Shown in pieces: positions 39,301 through 54,300 of a stretch of 64,000 bases of DNA. Position 1 is the first letter of the stretch. Every line of letters starts with the position of its first letter. Source of the DNA: Mesostigma viride. Taxonomy: Eukaryota > Streptophyta > Mesostigmatophyceae > Mesostigmatales > Mesostigmataceae. The DNA is taken from contig RPFO01000313.1 of the NCBI GenBank assembly GCA_009746045.1, positions 409,340 through 473,339 of the forward strand. Reading direction: 5' to 3'. The notes below the pieces were generated by a model, which worked only from the letters and a program-made list of their open reading frames with translations, had not been told where the DNA came from and searched no databases. Both the position numbers and the translations under genes were made by a program.

Positions 39301-42300
39301 ACTGCCGGATCTCTTGAACGATCTCGTGCACGGGCTGTATGCGGCGGCTGGGGGGCCCTGGGTGTTCGGGCTGCCCCGCCCTGCCCTCATCTCCTCCGCT
39401 GGCCATCGTGGCGGCGCGGCCAGCAGTGCGGTCGGCCAGAGCGTGGGGCAGCAGGGCGGCCATGCGGGGGCGGCGGGGGAGGTCACCCGCGTGGCAGAGG
39501 CGCTGCTGCGGGGCCAGCGTGGGGGCGGCGGCAGCTATCACTGGCTGGCCGTGATGGGCATGCACCTGCAGGCGCTCCGCTGGTGGCCCGCCAGGGACCT
39601 GCGGCCGCCGTCCCAAAATAGATCTCATGAGGATGCCAGTGAGGGGGTTCAAGGAGCCGGGGAGGGTAGTGAGGGCGCTCAAGGGGAGGGTGTGGAGGGA
39701 AAGGGCTCTTCCGGCCTGGGAGTGCCCCCGGTGGGAAGCATGCCAGGTGGAGGCATGCCAGTTGTCACCGCGGCGGAGCTGGATGACCTCCTCGCGACCG
39801 CGTTTGCGTGCCAGGAGATGGCGATGCGGCTGGGGCAGCACCCGGCGGCACTGCCGTTGTGGGAGGAGTTTGGCGTGTGCTTCCGGGCGCTTCTTGCGTG
39901 CGAGGCGGATCCTGACAAGGCGGCCCCCTCGTCTTCTACACCTCACGCCGCGGCAGGTGGCGGTGCCTCGCAGCAGTTTGTGGGAGAGGTTGGCGCAACA
40001 GGGCAGGGAGAGGGGCTGTCGCCACCAACGCCGAGCGCGGGCGAAGGGCTGGAAGAGCCGACGCTGCTGGACCTTGGTGGCGGTGGTGGCGGTGGTGCGG
40101 CGTCCCTGGCGGCTGTGCCGGATGATGGCAGGGCCCGCATGTCTGTGCTGGCGGACGACCCCTTCAGCGACATCGGCACCAAGGACGGCACGTTTGTGCT
40201 GGAAGACCCCGAGGAGATGTCCACCCTCATGGCCTCGCAGTCGCCAGCATCGGACCCATTGCTGGTCCCTCGCGGTGGGGGTAACGAGGGGGGCCTCCCG
40301 CTCGCGTATGTGATGCCCCCGCCCACCCCCGCGGCAGTGGCGGCGCCCCCTCTTGGGACCTACCGAGCCATATTCGAGACGCCCGACGTGGTGGAGCATC
40401 TCCAGATCCTTGCGTCGTTCTGGGGGGCATACAGCGCCCCCTTGGGGGACCTGTGCGAGCGAATGGCCCGCTTCGATTTCTCCCCCGTCCCCAGTACTGC
40501 GGAAGCCAGCATCTTGCCGAAGGGAGTCGAGGGGGTAGTGCCACCACCGGGCATGGTGCCCTCGGTCAGTGCCAGCGGCGTGCCGGTGACTGATGCCAGA
40601 AGAATGAGTCCTGGGTGGCGATCGGCAGCCATTCTCTCGGGGGACCCCATCGCGTTCCGGGGCTTTTGCGAGGTGGCCCCGCCCCGGCTGGCGCCCCCTC
40701 GCAGGGAACAAGGGGACGCGGGGGCGGCGGGGGGCGCGGATGGGGCGCACCTGGCCAGGGGGCCGCAGGGGCGTGCCTCGGAGGACCTGACTCCTGGCGC
40801 CGCCACAGCCGTGGCAGCCGACAGCATCAAGAGAGAGGAGGGTGCGGCCACCAGGGTTGTGGATGGTCAGGGGGCGGCGATGCGGGTGGAGGCGGTGGGC
40901 GGGCATCCTTCTGCGGCCACCCAGGCGGGAGGCGCTCGTCCTGGTGACTCCGGGGTGCTTGCTGGCGCTCACGCCCCCTTTGCTGCCGAGGGGGACATCC
41001 TGGTGCACTACCTGTTGCCCCGCCGGGTGGACCCCGTCTCCCGGGCGGCGTGCGAGGCTGGCGCGCGGCTGCCCCAGTACCTGGCGCTGAGGGAGCGCGT
41101 CCAGGGGGCGTCCAGGGACCTGGTGGCCTGGGCAGCCGAGATGGGCAAGGCCGGCGCGTGCACGCCGGAGGAGCGGGCGTTGTGGGCGCGGAGAATGGTC
41201 GCAGATGCGGTTACTGTGGGGTCCATCAAAGCGGCCGCCCAGGGGGTGGGAGAAGGACAGGTTGGCCTGGTGGGAAGCGGCGCCGGTGGTTGCGCTAGCC
41301 ATGGCGGAACTGTTGGTCCATTGGAAGGAGGGGGTGGCCAGGCGGCGGCACTGTCTTCCCCTGCGGGAGCGGATACTGGGGTGATGCCGACAGCAGCAGC
41401 AGCAGCAGGAGGGCGTGGCCATGAGCCGCCTCTGGACTCATCCGACGGCGCCCCGGTCGCCCTCCCCTCCCTGGCGCGGACCCTGCGTGCCGCCCTGGCC
41501 CGCGTGGACGACTTCTCGCGCGCCGTTGCCGACTTGGACGCGCGGCTGCTCCGCCTCGTGCGCGGTCGCTATACCGAGCGCAACGTTATAGTGAACGTGC
41601 GTCTGTGCTGCCTCGGGGAGCGCGGCACCAGCGCCGATGGCCGCGTATACGTCGTCCCCTGCCCTCGCCCCAACGTTCTCCCTGTCGAGCACCCAGAGAT
41701 GTGCCCGGGGGTGGCCCCCGAGGAGTACGAGCGGCAGTTTGCGGCGTGCCGGTGCGCATGCCGGGACTTGTTGCTGCGCCTCCTGGACGGCCCCGTTCAG
41801 GCGCTCGGATTCCTGTGCTTTGAGATCGAGAGCGTCGCGCGGTGGCTGCTGCACCATGCGGCCGAGGAGAAGGGGATGGGCGGCGCCCGGTTGTCCATGA
41901 TGATGCCGTCCCCGGGTACGGCGGCTGCATATGCCAGTGGCAAACCCGCCGCAAAGGATAAAGGCAAGGGCAAGGCGACGGTGGACATTGTCGAGGCATC
42001 AGGGACAGGGGTGTCGATGCATTCGGGATCGGTGGCCAGGCGGGCACCCCCCACGCCGGATGCGCTGGCGGCGGCCGAGCTGTTCTTTGGGCTGTTGGAG
42101 GTGGCGCTCATGCCGTCTGAGGATAGCTCTCTTGAGATGTCATCCACCGGTACTGCCTCGGCCGATACATCCTATATCACCGCCACGACCCATGCTGTCT
42201 TAACCGTCGCCACGGCGCAGGCGACAACAGCGAAACCGAGTGTCAGGGAGGCGGCGGCATCCGAGGGCTCCCGCCTGGTGCTGCGTGCGTGGGCGCGGGG

Positions 42301-45300
42301 GCTACTCTCGCTTCTGGCAGACGCGGCCGTGCCCAGCCAGCCTGGTGCACAGGAGCGTCTGATTTGCCGGCTGGGCTGGGGGCATGCCTGGGTGGATGCC
42401 ACCGTAGGGAAATGGTCATCATTCAATCCAGCCAGCGCTGGTAATGCTGCCCACGCCACGGCGCTCTCAGTGCCAGCACCGCGGCCCGCCCTCGGAGCGA
42501 ATTCGCCGGGCGACCCATTGCGCGGCGCCAGCTGTGCGGACCTGGCGGCGTTCCTCATCTCAGAGCACACGCTGGCGCCGCACTTGCTGCTGGCGGACGC
42601 GCCTGACTCGCTCCCAGGGCTAGCCGGCAGCGGGGGGCAGGGCAGCAGTGGTGGTATTGGTGGCAGCGAGGGCAGCAGCAGCAGAGGCATTGGTAGCGGT
42701 GGCAGGGGCGGTGCGGTGACAGGTGGCAGGGGGGAGCAAGGGTCCCGGCGTGCGATGCTTCTGCTGGCATGCTTACGGGGCCTTGCTTTGCGCGCGGCGC
42801 AGGCAGCCGGGGCCAGCGCGGCGGTGCTGCCACCTTTCAAGTTGCCAGCATCCTCGGCCCTCGTCCAAAAGACCTCTGAAGGAGCGGCTATCGGTCCAAG
42901 CACTCCTCCGGAGGATGGCGGCATCATGCGCGGGGCGATGGTGACGTGGGCTGGTGTCGGCCGCGAGCAGTTGGCGCGGTTGATGGCCGAGTTTAACGTG
43001 CGCGCGGTGACCCGCCAGCTGGCGCGCGCGGGGCGGCTCGTGCTGCCGCGTGGCAGCGTTCTGGGCGAAGAGGAGGATGAGGAGAGTGGCCCAGGTGGGG
43101 TTCATGCCAGGGAGGGAGCCTCCGGATCCGCGGGTGGGGGTGGGGGCAGGTCGCAGTTTAAGATTCTGATTACCCCTGAGATGGCGATGTTGCTGGAAGT
43201 GATGCAGCTGCTGTTCTTGGCGGGCCCGCCGGCCTCAGCCATCTCCCTGGACCCTTCCTTTGCGCACGTGGAGTCGATCAGCCTTTTGTCACCGACAACT
43301 CTCGTTCCACCTCGCGACTCCGCTTCGACAGCCCCGACCACGCTGTCTGCAAGTGGCACAACGGTTGCTTCCGGACAAGGTGGCAATAATTCTGGTGATG
43401 TCGCGACGACGACGCAGCAGGCAATGGCGTTGCTCGAGGAGCTGCTGGCGTTCCCTGAGCTGTTGCTGCCATGCCTCCACGCGCTTTTCTCGGATCGGGT
43501 CATCAGCGCTGGGGTGGCTGAGGTCGTTCCGCTCCCTACGAGTTGCCAGGCCCATGCTGGGACTCATGCCGAAGCTCCACCTTCTCCCGCGCACCATGTC
43601 GATGGTAGTGGGCTTGCTGGAGTGCCCCCAACTGCAGCCGATGCATCGAATGGCCTCGCTCACATCCCAGCAACGGTACCGTTGGCTCATGCCATGACCG
43701 GCGGTGGCACCCCTCCCCTTGCGGTCTCCCTGTCCGCCACCCTGGACGGCCGCCACGGCTTGAGCGCCCTCTCGGCCCGCCTGGACGCCCCTCTGGCGCT
43801 CATCTCCCGCCTCCCGTTGGACGAGCTCCCCCTGTCCACCCTCGTGCGAGTGTTTCGGCTGCTAGGAGTCGCGCTTCAGAATGGCCGCGTGGCCTCGCAG
43901 GCGTCGCTCGCGCCGCTCATTTCCGCGTTGCTGGCCACGCCCGCCGCGCTAGCAGTCCTGCGCGGTGGTCCGGCCGAGTCATCCCCGCCATCGTTCCCAT
44001 CCTCCGGTGGCGCTCACTCTGGGCCTGGGCTGACGTCATCATCAGTGGCGATGGGAGATAGCGTGACGGCGGCAGGCAGCATGGCGGCCGGGGTCAGCTC
44101 TGCTGCGGGCGGTGCGTCCGCATCGGCCGGCCGATTGCTGGCATCCGCGCAGCTGGCCGAGCAGCTCTGGTCGGCGGTGCGCCTGCTCTTGGCCGCGTGC
44201 CTCGACAACATCCTCCCGCTGGGCTCCCTGCGGGGACAGGGACCAGGACAACTGGCGTCCGTACCCTCGTTCCTCTCGTCATCTTCAGCAGCAGCCATGT
44301 CAACTGGGACAGGCCTACCTGGCCTGGACAGTGACGTGGTCCAGCACCAAGGGGAGGGGAGCTACCTCTCCGCGCTCCAGCAGCAGGATGCCCACGACCT
44401 GCGCTGTGCGGAGATGATGACGCAGCTCGACACGCTGCTGGCCACATTCCTCGACCCACCTGCACTGCTGGTCATCGCCACCACCTCCCCCGGCTCCTAC
44501 CCCGGCGGTCCTGCCTCAGGCGCCTTGAGCACCATGAGCGGCAACCTGGACAACCTGGTAGCCGTCACGGCGAGTACCCCACCCGTCTCCCCCGCCTGCC
44601 TGGCCCGCCTCTGGCATCTGTACGAGTCGCTCTTGCAGCCCTTCCTCGCGGCGGCGGCAACTGCCTCAGGCGACCCTCCCGGCGTGTACGGGCTCTTCCG
44701 CCGCCACTGGGCCGCGCTGCCCTGGGGTGCCTGGGTGCCCCCCTGCGTGGACCCTGAGGGGCTGTCTGTCTCCATCTCAGCCGCCATGACATCAGCACCG
44801 TCGTCTGCTTCTTCGACCCCATCTTCTGCCGTCCTGCGGTCACTGTACGGGTCGTGGGGTGAACCGGGCGAGCTGGCGTCCGTGGTGGCGCGTCTGCGGG
44901 CTCACCTGCTGCATGAGGACGGAGCGGTCATGCACCTGCTGCACCGGCTGCCCTGGCACACCCTGGTAGAGGGGGTGGTCGCCAGCGGGGCGGGCCAGGG
45001 GGCTGCGTACGGGTGTGTTTGCCCTCGCTCGATGGAAATCTGTTGTGATCCCTGCACAAACCTTGTGATCCCTGCACAAACCTTGCTATCACTTCACAAA
45101 CCTTGCTATCACTGCACAAACCTTGTTATCACTGCACAAACCTTGCTATCACTGCACAAACCTTGCTATCACTGCACAAACCTTGCTATCACTGCACAAA
45201 CCTTGCTATCACTTCACAAACCTTGCTATCACTTCACAAACCTTGTTATCACTGCACAAACCTTGCTATCACTGCACAAACCTTGCTATCACTGCACAAA

Positions 45301-48300
45301 CCTTGCTATCACTGCACAAACCTTGCTATCACTGCACAAACCTTGCTATCACTGCACAAATCTTGCTATCACTGCACAAACCTTGTTATCACTGCACAAA
45401 CCTTGCTATCACTGCACAAACCTTGCTATCACTGCACAAACCTTGCTATCACTTCACAAACCTTGTTATCACTGCACAAACCTTGCTATCACTGCACAAA
45501 CCTTGTTATCACTGCACAAACCTTGTTATCACTGGTCACTGCACAAACCTTGTTATCACTGCACAAACCTTGCTATCACTGGTCACTGCACAAACCTTGT
45601 TATCACTGCACAAACCTTGTTATCACTGCACAAACCTTGCCATCACTTCACAAACCTTGTTATCACTGCACAAACCTTGTTATCACTGCACAAACCTTGC
45701 TATCACTGCACAAACCTTGCTATCACTGCACAAACCTTGCTATCACTGCACAAGCCTTGCTATCACTGCACAAACCTTGCTATCACTGCACAAACCTTGT
45801 TATCACTGCACAAACCTTGCCATCACTGCACAAACCTTGTTATCACTGCACAAACCTTGCTATCACTGCACAAACCTTGCTATCACTGCACAAACCTTGC
45901 TATCACTTCACAAACCTTGCTATCACTGCACAAACCTTGCTATCACTGCACAAGCCTTGTTATCACTGCACAAACCTTGCTATCACTGCACAAACCTTGT
46001 TATCACTGCACAAACCTTGCTATCACTGCACAAACCTTGCTATCACTGCACAAACCTTGCTATCACTGCACAAACCTTGTTATCACTGCACAAACCTTGC
46101 TATCACTGCACAAGCCTTGCTATCACTGCACAAACCTTGTTATCACTGCACAAACCTTGCTATCACTTCACAAACCTTGCTATCACTGCACAAACCTTGC
46201 CATCACTGCACAAACCTTGCTATCACTGCACAAACCTTGCTATCACTGCACAAACCTTGCTATCACTGCACAAACCTTGCTATCACTGCACAAACCTTGC
46301 CATCACTGCACAAACCTTGCTATCACTTCACAAACCTTGCTATCACTGCACAAACCTTGCTATCACTGCACAAACCTTGTTATCACTGCACAAACCTTGT
46401 TATCACTTCACAAACCTTGCCATCACTGCACAAACCTTGTTATCACTGCACAAACCTTGCTATCACTGCACAAACCTTGTTATCACTGCACAAACCTTGT
46501 TATCACTGCACAAGCCTTGTTATCACTGCACAAGCCTTGTTATCACTGCACAAACCTTGCCATCACTTCACAAACCTTGTTATCACTGCACAAACCTTGC
46601 TATCACTGCACAAGCCTTGTTATCACTGCACAAACCTTGCTATCACTTCACAAACCTTGTTATCACTGCACAAACCTTGCTATCACTGCACAAACCTTGC
46701 TATCACTTCACAAACCTTGCTATCACTGCACAAACCTTGCTATCACTGCACAAACCTTGCTATCACTGCACAAACCTTGCTATCACTGCACAAACCTTGC
46801 TATCACTGCACAAGCCTTGCTATCACTTCACAAACCTTGCTATCACTTCACAAACCTTGTTATCACTGCACAAACCTTGTTATCACTGCACAAACCTTGC
46901 TATCACTGCACAAACCTTGCTATCACTTCACAAACCTTGTTATCACTTCACAAACCTTGTTATCACTGCACAAACCTTGCTATCACTGCACAAACCTTGT
47001 TATCACTGCACAAATCTTGCTATCACTTCACAAACCTTGCTATCACTGGTCACTGCACAAACCTTGCTATCACTTCACAAACCTTGTTATCACTGCACAA
47101 ACCTTGTTATCACTGCACAAACCTTGCTATCACTGCACAAACCTTGCTATCACTTCACAAACCTTGTTATCACTTCACAAACCTTGTTATCACTGCACAA
47201 ACCTTGCTATCACTGCACAAACCTTGCTATCACTGCACAAACCTTGCTATCACTGCACAAGCCTTGTTATCACTGCACAAACCTTGCTATCACTTCACAA
47301 ACCTTGCTATCACTGCACAAACCTTGCCATCACTGCACAAACCTTGCTATCACTGCACAAACCTTGCTATCACTGCACAAACCTTGCTATCACTTCACAA
47401 ACCTTGCCATCACTGCACAAACCTTGCTATCACTTCACAAACCTTGCTATCACTGCACAAACCTTGTTATCACTGCACAAACCTTGTTATCACTGCACAA
47501 ACCTTGCTATCACTTCACAAACCTTGCTATCACTGCACAAACCTTGCTATCACTGCACAAACCTTGTTATCACTGCACAAACCTTGCTATCACTTCACAA
47601 ACCTTGCTATCACTGGTCACTGCACAAACCTTGCTATCACTGCACAAACCTTGCTATCACTGCACAAACCTTGTTATCACTGCACAAATCTTGCTATCAC
47701 TGCACAAACCTTGCTATCACTGGTCACTGCACAAACCTTGCTATCACTGCACAAACCTTGCTATCACTGCACAAACCTTGCTATCACTGCACAAACCTTG
47801 CTATCACTTCACAAACCTTGCCATCACTTCACAAACCTTGTTATCACTGCACAAACCTTGCCATCACTGCACAAACCTTGCTATCACTGCACAAGCCTTG
47901 CTATCACTGCACAAACCTTGCTATCACTGCACAAACCTTGCTATCACTGCACAAATCTTGCTATCACTGCACAAACCTTGTTATCACTGCACAAACCTTG
48001 CTATCACTGCACAAACCTTGCTATCACTGCACAAACCTTGTTATCACTGCACAAACCTTGCTATCACTGGTCACTGCACAAACCTTGCTATCACTTCACA
48101 AACCTTGTTATCACTGCACAAACCTTGCTATCACTGCACAAACCTTGTTATCACTGCACAAACCTTGCTATCACTGCACAAACCTTGCTATCACTGCACA
48201 AACCTTGTTATCACTGCACAAACCTTGCTATCACTTCACAAACCTTGCTATCACTGCACAAACCTTGCTATCACTGCACAAACCTTGCTATCACTGCACA

Positions 48301-51300
48301 AACCGTGCTATCACTGCACATTCTTTATCGTCCTGCCGTTGTTTGGTGCTTTTCCCTGGTGACATGCGCTGATGTGCCCGCCTGTTTCTCGCTGCATGCA
48401 CCGTCTGCATTTCCAGCATGATGAGAAAATCTTCTCGGAAGTGCACATCGCGAGAGCTTCCATCCCCTCCCCCCCTAGGACTGACCCCCCCCTAATCGTG
48501 TGTTGTCCGCTGTTGACATTGCAGGGAGGGCGCCTCATTGCACGATAACAGCCAGCCCCGAAGCACGCTGGCTCTCCAGCTGTCGCTGCTGGTCATCGAG
48601 GCTTACATCCACCACGGCCCCAAGCCCCTCCCTGTGTGGATGAAGCGCCTGCTGCGGAGACAAGGGGGGGGCGCCGACATTGCGGGCAAGGAGGATAGCA
48701 TGTTTGTAATGGACAACGATGCAGATCATTATGATTCCGGTGTCGGTGAGCGAGGGGTCACGGCGTCGGAGGGCCGACCGCAGGATGCCAAGGCCCCCCA
48801 CCTGAGGGACCTCCTGTGGGTGTCGGATGCGGGCACCCTCGTGCGGTCCTTGGAGGATGGAGACCTGCTGCAGCCGCTGCTGGAGGTGGGTACTGATGTA
48901 ACATGTATCGCTGTGTGTTGGAGGTGGGTGCTTGTATACTAGTCGGGTGCTCGTATACTAGTCTAACATAATTATCACAGCTAGAGGTGTCTGCTGGCAT
49001 ACTCTACTGACACACATCGCAGCTAGAGGTGTCTGCTGGCATGCTCTACTGACACACATCGCAGCTAGAGGTGTCTGCTGGCACACTCTACTGACACACA
49101 TCGCAGCTAGAGGTGTCTGCTGGCACACTCTACTGACACACATCGCAGCTAGAGGTGTCTGCTGGCATACTCTACTGACACACATCGCAGCTAGAGGTGT
49201 CTGCTGGCACACTCTACTGACACACATCGCAGCTAGAGGTGTCTGCTGGCATACTCTACTGACACACATCGCAGCTAGAGGTGTCTGCTGGCACACTCTA
49301 CTGACACACATCGCAGCTAGAGGTGTCTGCTGGCATACTCTACTGACACACATCGCAGCTAGAGGTGTCTGCTGGCATACTCTACTGACACACATCGCAG
49401 CTAGAGGTGTCTGCTGGCATACTCTACTGACACACATCGCAGCTAGAGGTGTCTGCTGGCATACTCTACTGACACACATCGCAGCTAGAGGTGTCTGCTG
49501 GCATACTCTACTGACACACATCGCAGCTAGAGGTGTCTGCTGGCATACTCTACTGACACACATCGCAGCTAGAGGTATCTGCATGTCTCCCCTCGCCTTG
49601 TCATGACCGAATCCATGCTCGTATGGCCAGTCAGGCAAGGGGTGTGATGGCGAAACGACTTTGTTGGGATTGTGAAGGCTGATGATTTCCCCCTTGACGT
49701 CCCGCTGTCAAGCTAGCCCGCTCATCCTGCTTGTCATTGGCGTCCTATTTATAGTTATCTAGAGACAAGATCGGGGGCACCGCCCCCGAAGCCCCGCTTC
49801 TTGGCAGATTCTGTGCCTCAGCGGCTTTTTGTGCCTCCAGCGGCAGGTACTTGCAGAGCCGTACATGCCCGCTTACAGTGCCCGACCGCTAGCAAGTGCA
49901 AGACCGCTAAACCTCTTCACCTGGCCACAGTTTGTCGTACTGTTGATTATGCAACGATTCCATGCCAGTTCCATCGTGCTGGCCGTTTTGCTGCCGGATT
50001 CTAGGAATCAGCTGGCTAAACTAAAGGGCAAGCTGGACAGTCAGTCCGTTTTGTCAGTCAGGCAGTTCCGTCAGTCCTTTTTGTTGAAACTGCCAAATAC
50101 CGCTTGAATCATTCCCACCCTCGCTGTTTTCCTCGCCGATTTCCCACGTCCGTCACCAATTCGTAGGCGTTGTCCAAGGTGTACTTTGCATGCATTGCTT
50201 AGACTCGCTCCTGCGTTGAGCTACGCGGAGCATTGCACCGTTACGTAGCCATTACTGCTGTTATGACGAAATATTGCTTTTGCTGATCGACGGTTGGCAC
50301 GTATTTGTTTGACTTCCGCGACTACTGACGTCTCACAAAACTTTGGCTCACGGCGAGAGGCCGCTAGAAAGGGGACGGCGCCCATCTGCGGAAACATTTT
50401 CGGGAAACAAATTGTGCGGCCGAGGCCTCGCGGAAGTCACGTACGGAAAACGTTCGAATGCAATGTTTGCTGAAACTTTTCGCCGAGTGAATTCGTAGTA
50501 TATAAGGGCAAATATATATTTGTTTGTTATCCAGAGAATATATTTTTGTTTGTTATCCAGAGAATCCGTGGAACCCTTTCAAGCTTTTGGTCAGGTTACC
50601 CGCAAGGCTTCCTGCCCTTGACCGGCGGTGGCGGGAAGCCGCGACCCATGCGATGATGGCTTGTATCATGGTCTGATGAGCCTCGCTGTAGGGCCGCTTT
50701 TTCCACATCTTCTTCTACGACCCCCAGCCTCTTGCCCGCACAGACCAGGTGAATACCGATGTGGGCCCTGCTGGCGGGCTTGGGACTGGCCAACCAGGTA
50801 GACACCTCCTCCTATGGCAGGGTCCCCTTGTCCCGTCGCAACCCACTGGCAAACTTGCGCGCGCCCCGCACCGACGCGGCGCGACCCGGACCTATGTGAC
50901 ACAATTGCTTGAGGATGCAGGGCTTCTGGGACTATCTGTTCTCCGCGACCGCATGATAGACAAGGAGAAATGGGCTGCCATCTGCTATAAGCACCTTCCT
51001 GAGGGGCATGCTCCTGTTTTCTCCCCACGGGCCCCGCGGCCCATTGCTAGAATGCAGGGTAGAAGTCCGCAGGTGGAGGTTATTGCCCCTGAGGATAGCC
51101 GCTAGACTACCGCCTCGTCTGCCATTACAGTAGAAGACAGCTCGGATGAGGATTACATCCCCCTCTAGTGACTATATGGTTGGGGCATGATGCAGACGTT
51201 ATTTGTAACTTTCGTGTAATTATTTTCTAATGAGATTAGCATAGTACTCCGTGGCATGCCCATGCGCATGACACGCAAGTACTTACTTCTACCACCACTG

Positions 51301-54300
51301 TTACTTTTTCGCCCAGTTTTGCTTTTGCGCTCGGCTTGACCCCCCGCTGCATGCGCAGGGGAGCTAGGAAGGATTCCAAACCGAATGTCGCTAGTGTCAT
51401 TCCCCCATAGTGGCATCCTTGTCGTTTGCGTATCTTGCTTAATGCATCAATCTCACCCTGTGTCGTGACCTCCCACTGGATGTGCAGGGGAGCGGGAGCG
51501 TCCCTGGCGACCCCGGGCCGCGCCTGGTGCATGTGCTGGCCTGCCTGACGGAGGCGGCGCTGGAGCATCCCATGTCCGGGGACCACGCACCGAGCTGCCC
51601 CGGCCGCGCCACCGCCGCCAAGAACGACAAGCCAGAGGATTCAGACGAGGCCGAGCCGGCGCGGCGAAAGGCATGCCGCCGCCAGTGTGTGGAACTTGCT
51701 GTGGCAGCTGCGGTGGGCGCGCGCTCACTCATGTTTGCAAGCATTACGGCAGGGGAAGATGGCAGGCAGCGAGGCAGCTGGGGCGGCGGCCACCGGAGCA
51801 CCCGCTCGACGACCCAAGCAGGGACATCTTTCACCAAGCCCTCCGTGGCAGCTTCGGCTCGCCAACCAGCTGCACAGGAGGGGGCTGGCCACGCTCATTC
51901 GGATGCTGCTGGCGACGCCACGGTCGCACCCGAGCAGTCGTTGGGAGGGTCTGGAGTCGAAGCAGGGGAAGCATTGCTGGGAGTGGGCGGCTTGCCCGAA
52001 TCAACCGGTGAGGGCGGTGGCTTGTTATCTGCTGCCGCTCGTGAGCACAACGAGGGGCAGCACCTTCAGGACAAGGACAACCGCAGCGATACCCAAGTGG
52101 TGGCAAAACAAGAAGGGGAGGGAGTCAATGATGGTGGTGATGACGATGACATGCTGCTCAGCCCGTCCAGCTGCCCCCCCGTGTGGCACCTGGACGGCAA
52201 CCTGCACGCCCACCTGGTCTCGGCCGTGCTCATCCCCCTGGCCAACACCTGCCTGCCCTGCAGCTCCCCTCCGCGGCCGCGTCATCCACCCCACCTTCCC
52301 AAAACGGACGGTTCATCCCCCCCGCAGATGCAAGCATCGCCGGCCCTGGGCGGGGAACATGCTCCAAGGACAGGTGGCGCGGACGATGGGGACGTGTGCC
52401 AGGACGCCCTCCGCCGCCGCCTGCTGACGCTGCTCCTCACGTGCGGGGAGGTCATGCCCAGGGACCCCCTGCGCGCGTCCGGCCACCTGCCCTTTGGCAA
52501 CGACCTCGAGCCGCTCTGCGCCCCCTATGAGATGGTCTCCGACGGCATCGTCGCCTCCCCTCGCGCCAACGCCGCCGGCTCATCCTCCTCGACCACCTCG
52601 TCCCTGGACCAGGCGCTCTCCGCAAAGGCCTCCCAGCTCAAAGCATTCTTCAAGCGGCACATTGGGGGCGGCGACGGCGGTGGGAGCATGTCACCGGAGG
52701 ATATCGAGAAGAAGAAAGCGGAGGCGGAGCTGCAGCGGCGGCGCCAAGCGGGCGGGTTCTTGGGGTACAAGCCGCGCGAGGAGGCGTCGGCCGAGTGCGT
52801 GAGGATACAGGCAGGAGTGGCGGGGCTCGTGAGCCATTTCTGCCGGTCGGCCACCCCCGCGCTCGCGCTGGCGCTCTGCCGCGTCGCCGTGGGGCCCAGG
52901 GGGCGCCTGCTCGCGGACGACAGTGTCATGGTTGGTGGGGCGCTGCAGATGAGAAGTATGGCTGTGGGTGGGGCATGCAGGTGGTTGTGTAATGGTGAGG
53001 GTATGCGCATGCGACACACTCTCTGAGAATTATCATAGTTATCGTCATAATGGGCACAGAGGCAACCATGGTGAGGGTGCGGGTGTGGAGCATAGGGTGC
53101 TTTGTTGTCTCGCACTTGGGTGCCCCACATCATGGTGATGGGGCCCTCGTGGATACAGGTCATGTTGGTGAGCATGCCGTGTGGGGACAGGGCGTGGTGA
53201 GAGCCTTGTGGCGATAGCGTCGTAGCGTCATGGCATGCTTAGGCTCCGTGGTCCCCCAACGGGGACACGAGACGAGTTAATTAATGCTAAGGCACAGGCC
53301 TTTGGAAAGAAATGTATGGTGGCCCGACTGATAGGGAGTGGACCGTTGTGGCGGTGATTTAGCGTCGTGCGTCATGGCATCATGGTGAGTTAGTAGGCAT
53401 GGAAATCTTTCTCAGAGGTACTGTGCAAGGTGTTTTGCTGCATGGTGTTATGTCGCATGGTGCTGACAGAAGCATACTGGTTTTGCGCAGGCAACGTATG
53501 CACACAAGAGATGACCCTTACTGTCAGAAGGGATGATCCTTACTGAGATGATGACCCTTACTGTCAGAAGAGATGATCCTTACTGAGATGATGACCCTTA
53601 CTGTCAGAAGGGATGATCCTTACTGAGGTGATGACCCTTACTGTCGGAAGAGATGATCCTTACTGAGATGATGACCCTTACTGTCAGAAGAGATTACCCG
53701 TACTGAGATGATGACCCTTACTGTCAGAAGGGATGATCCTTACTGAGATGATGACCCTTACTGTCAGAAGAGATGATCCTTACTGAGATGATGACCCTTA
53801 CTGTCAGAAGGGATGATCCTTACTGAGATGATGACCCTTACTGTCAGAAGGGATGATCCTTACTGAGATGATGACCCTTACTGTCAGAAGAGATGATCCT
53901 TACTGAGATGATGACCCTTACTGTCAGAAGAGATTACCCGTACTGAGATGATGACCCTTACTGTCAGAAGGGATGATCCTTACTGAGATGATGACCCTTA
54001 CTGTCAGAAGAGATGATCCTTACTGAGATGATGACCCTTACTGTCAGAAGAGATGATCCTTACTGAGGTGATGACCCTTACTGTCAGAAGGGATGATCCT
54101 TACTGAGGTGATGACCCTTACTGTCAGAAGAGATGATCCTTACTGAGATGATGACCCTTACTGTCAGAAGAGATGATCCTTACTGAGATGATGACCCTTA
54201 CTGTCAGAAGAGATTACCCGTACTGAGATGATGACCCTTACTGTCAGAAGAGATGATCCTTACTGCGATGATGACCCTTACTGTCAGAAGGGATGATCCT

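Larger units (their letters stand above)
48886..51487 (+). other. Large gene intron 3
   Basis: A 2.6-kb intron from GTGGGT to GGATGTGCAG, phase 0. It carries the 42-bp minisatellite (48,978-49,582), about 1 kb with no recognised feature except a 28-bp direct repeat at about 50,510-50,565 (TTTGTTTGTTATCCAGAGAA twice), and a LINE fragment at about 50,640-51,170. Confidence 0.72.

Noticed and set aside
39299..41422. Long minus-strand frame opposite exon 2
   Set aside because: It is a GC-driven shadow of the plus-strand exon, with no domain and no supporting context.
45013..48421. Exon 2 frame continuing through the 20-bp repeat as a giant repeat protein
   Set aside because: The unit lacks stops in all three plus frames, so openness carries no coding signal. 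A phase-matched GT-AG intron (45,013-48,524) removes it and joins good coding sequence on both sides.
48958..49638. Minus-strand 226-residue frame with PLAAMCVSRVCQQT repeats
   Set aside because: It is simply the 42-bp minisatellite, whose length is a multiple of three.
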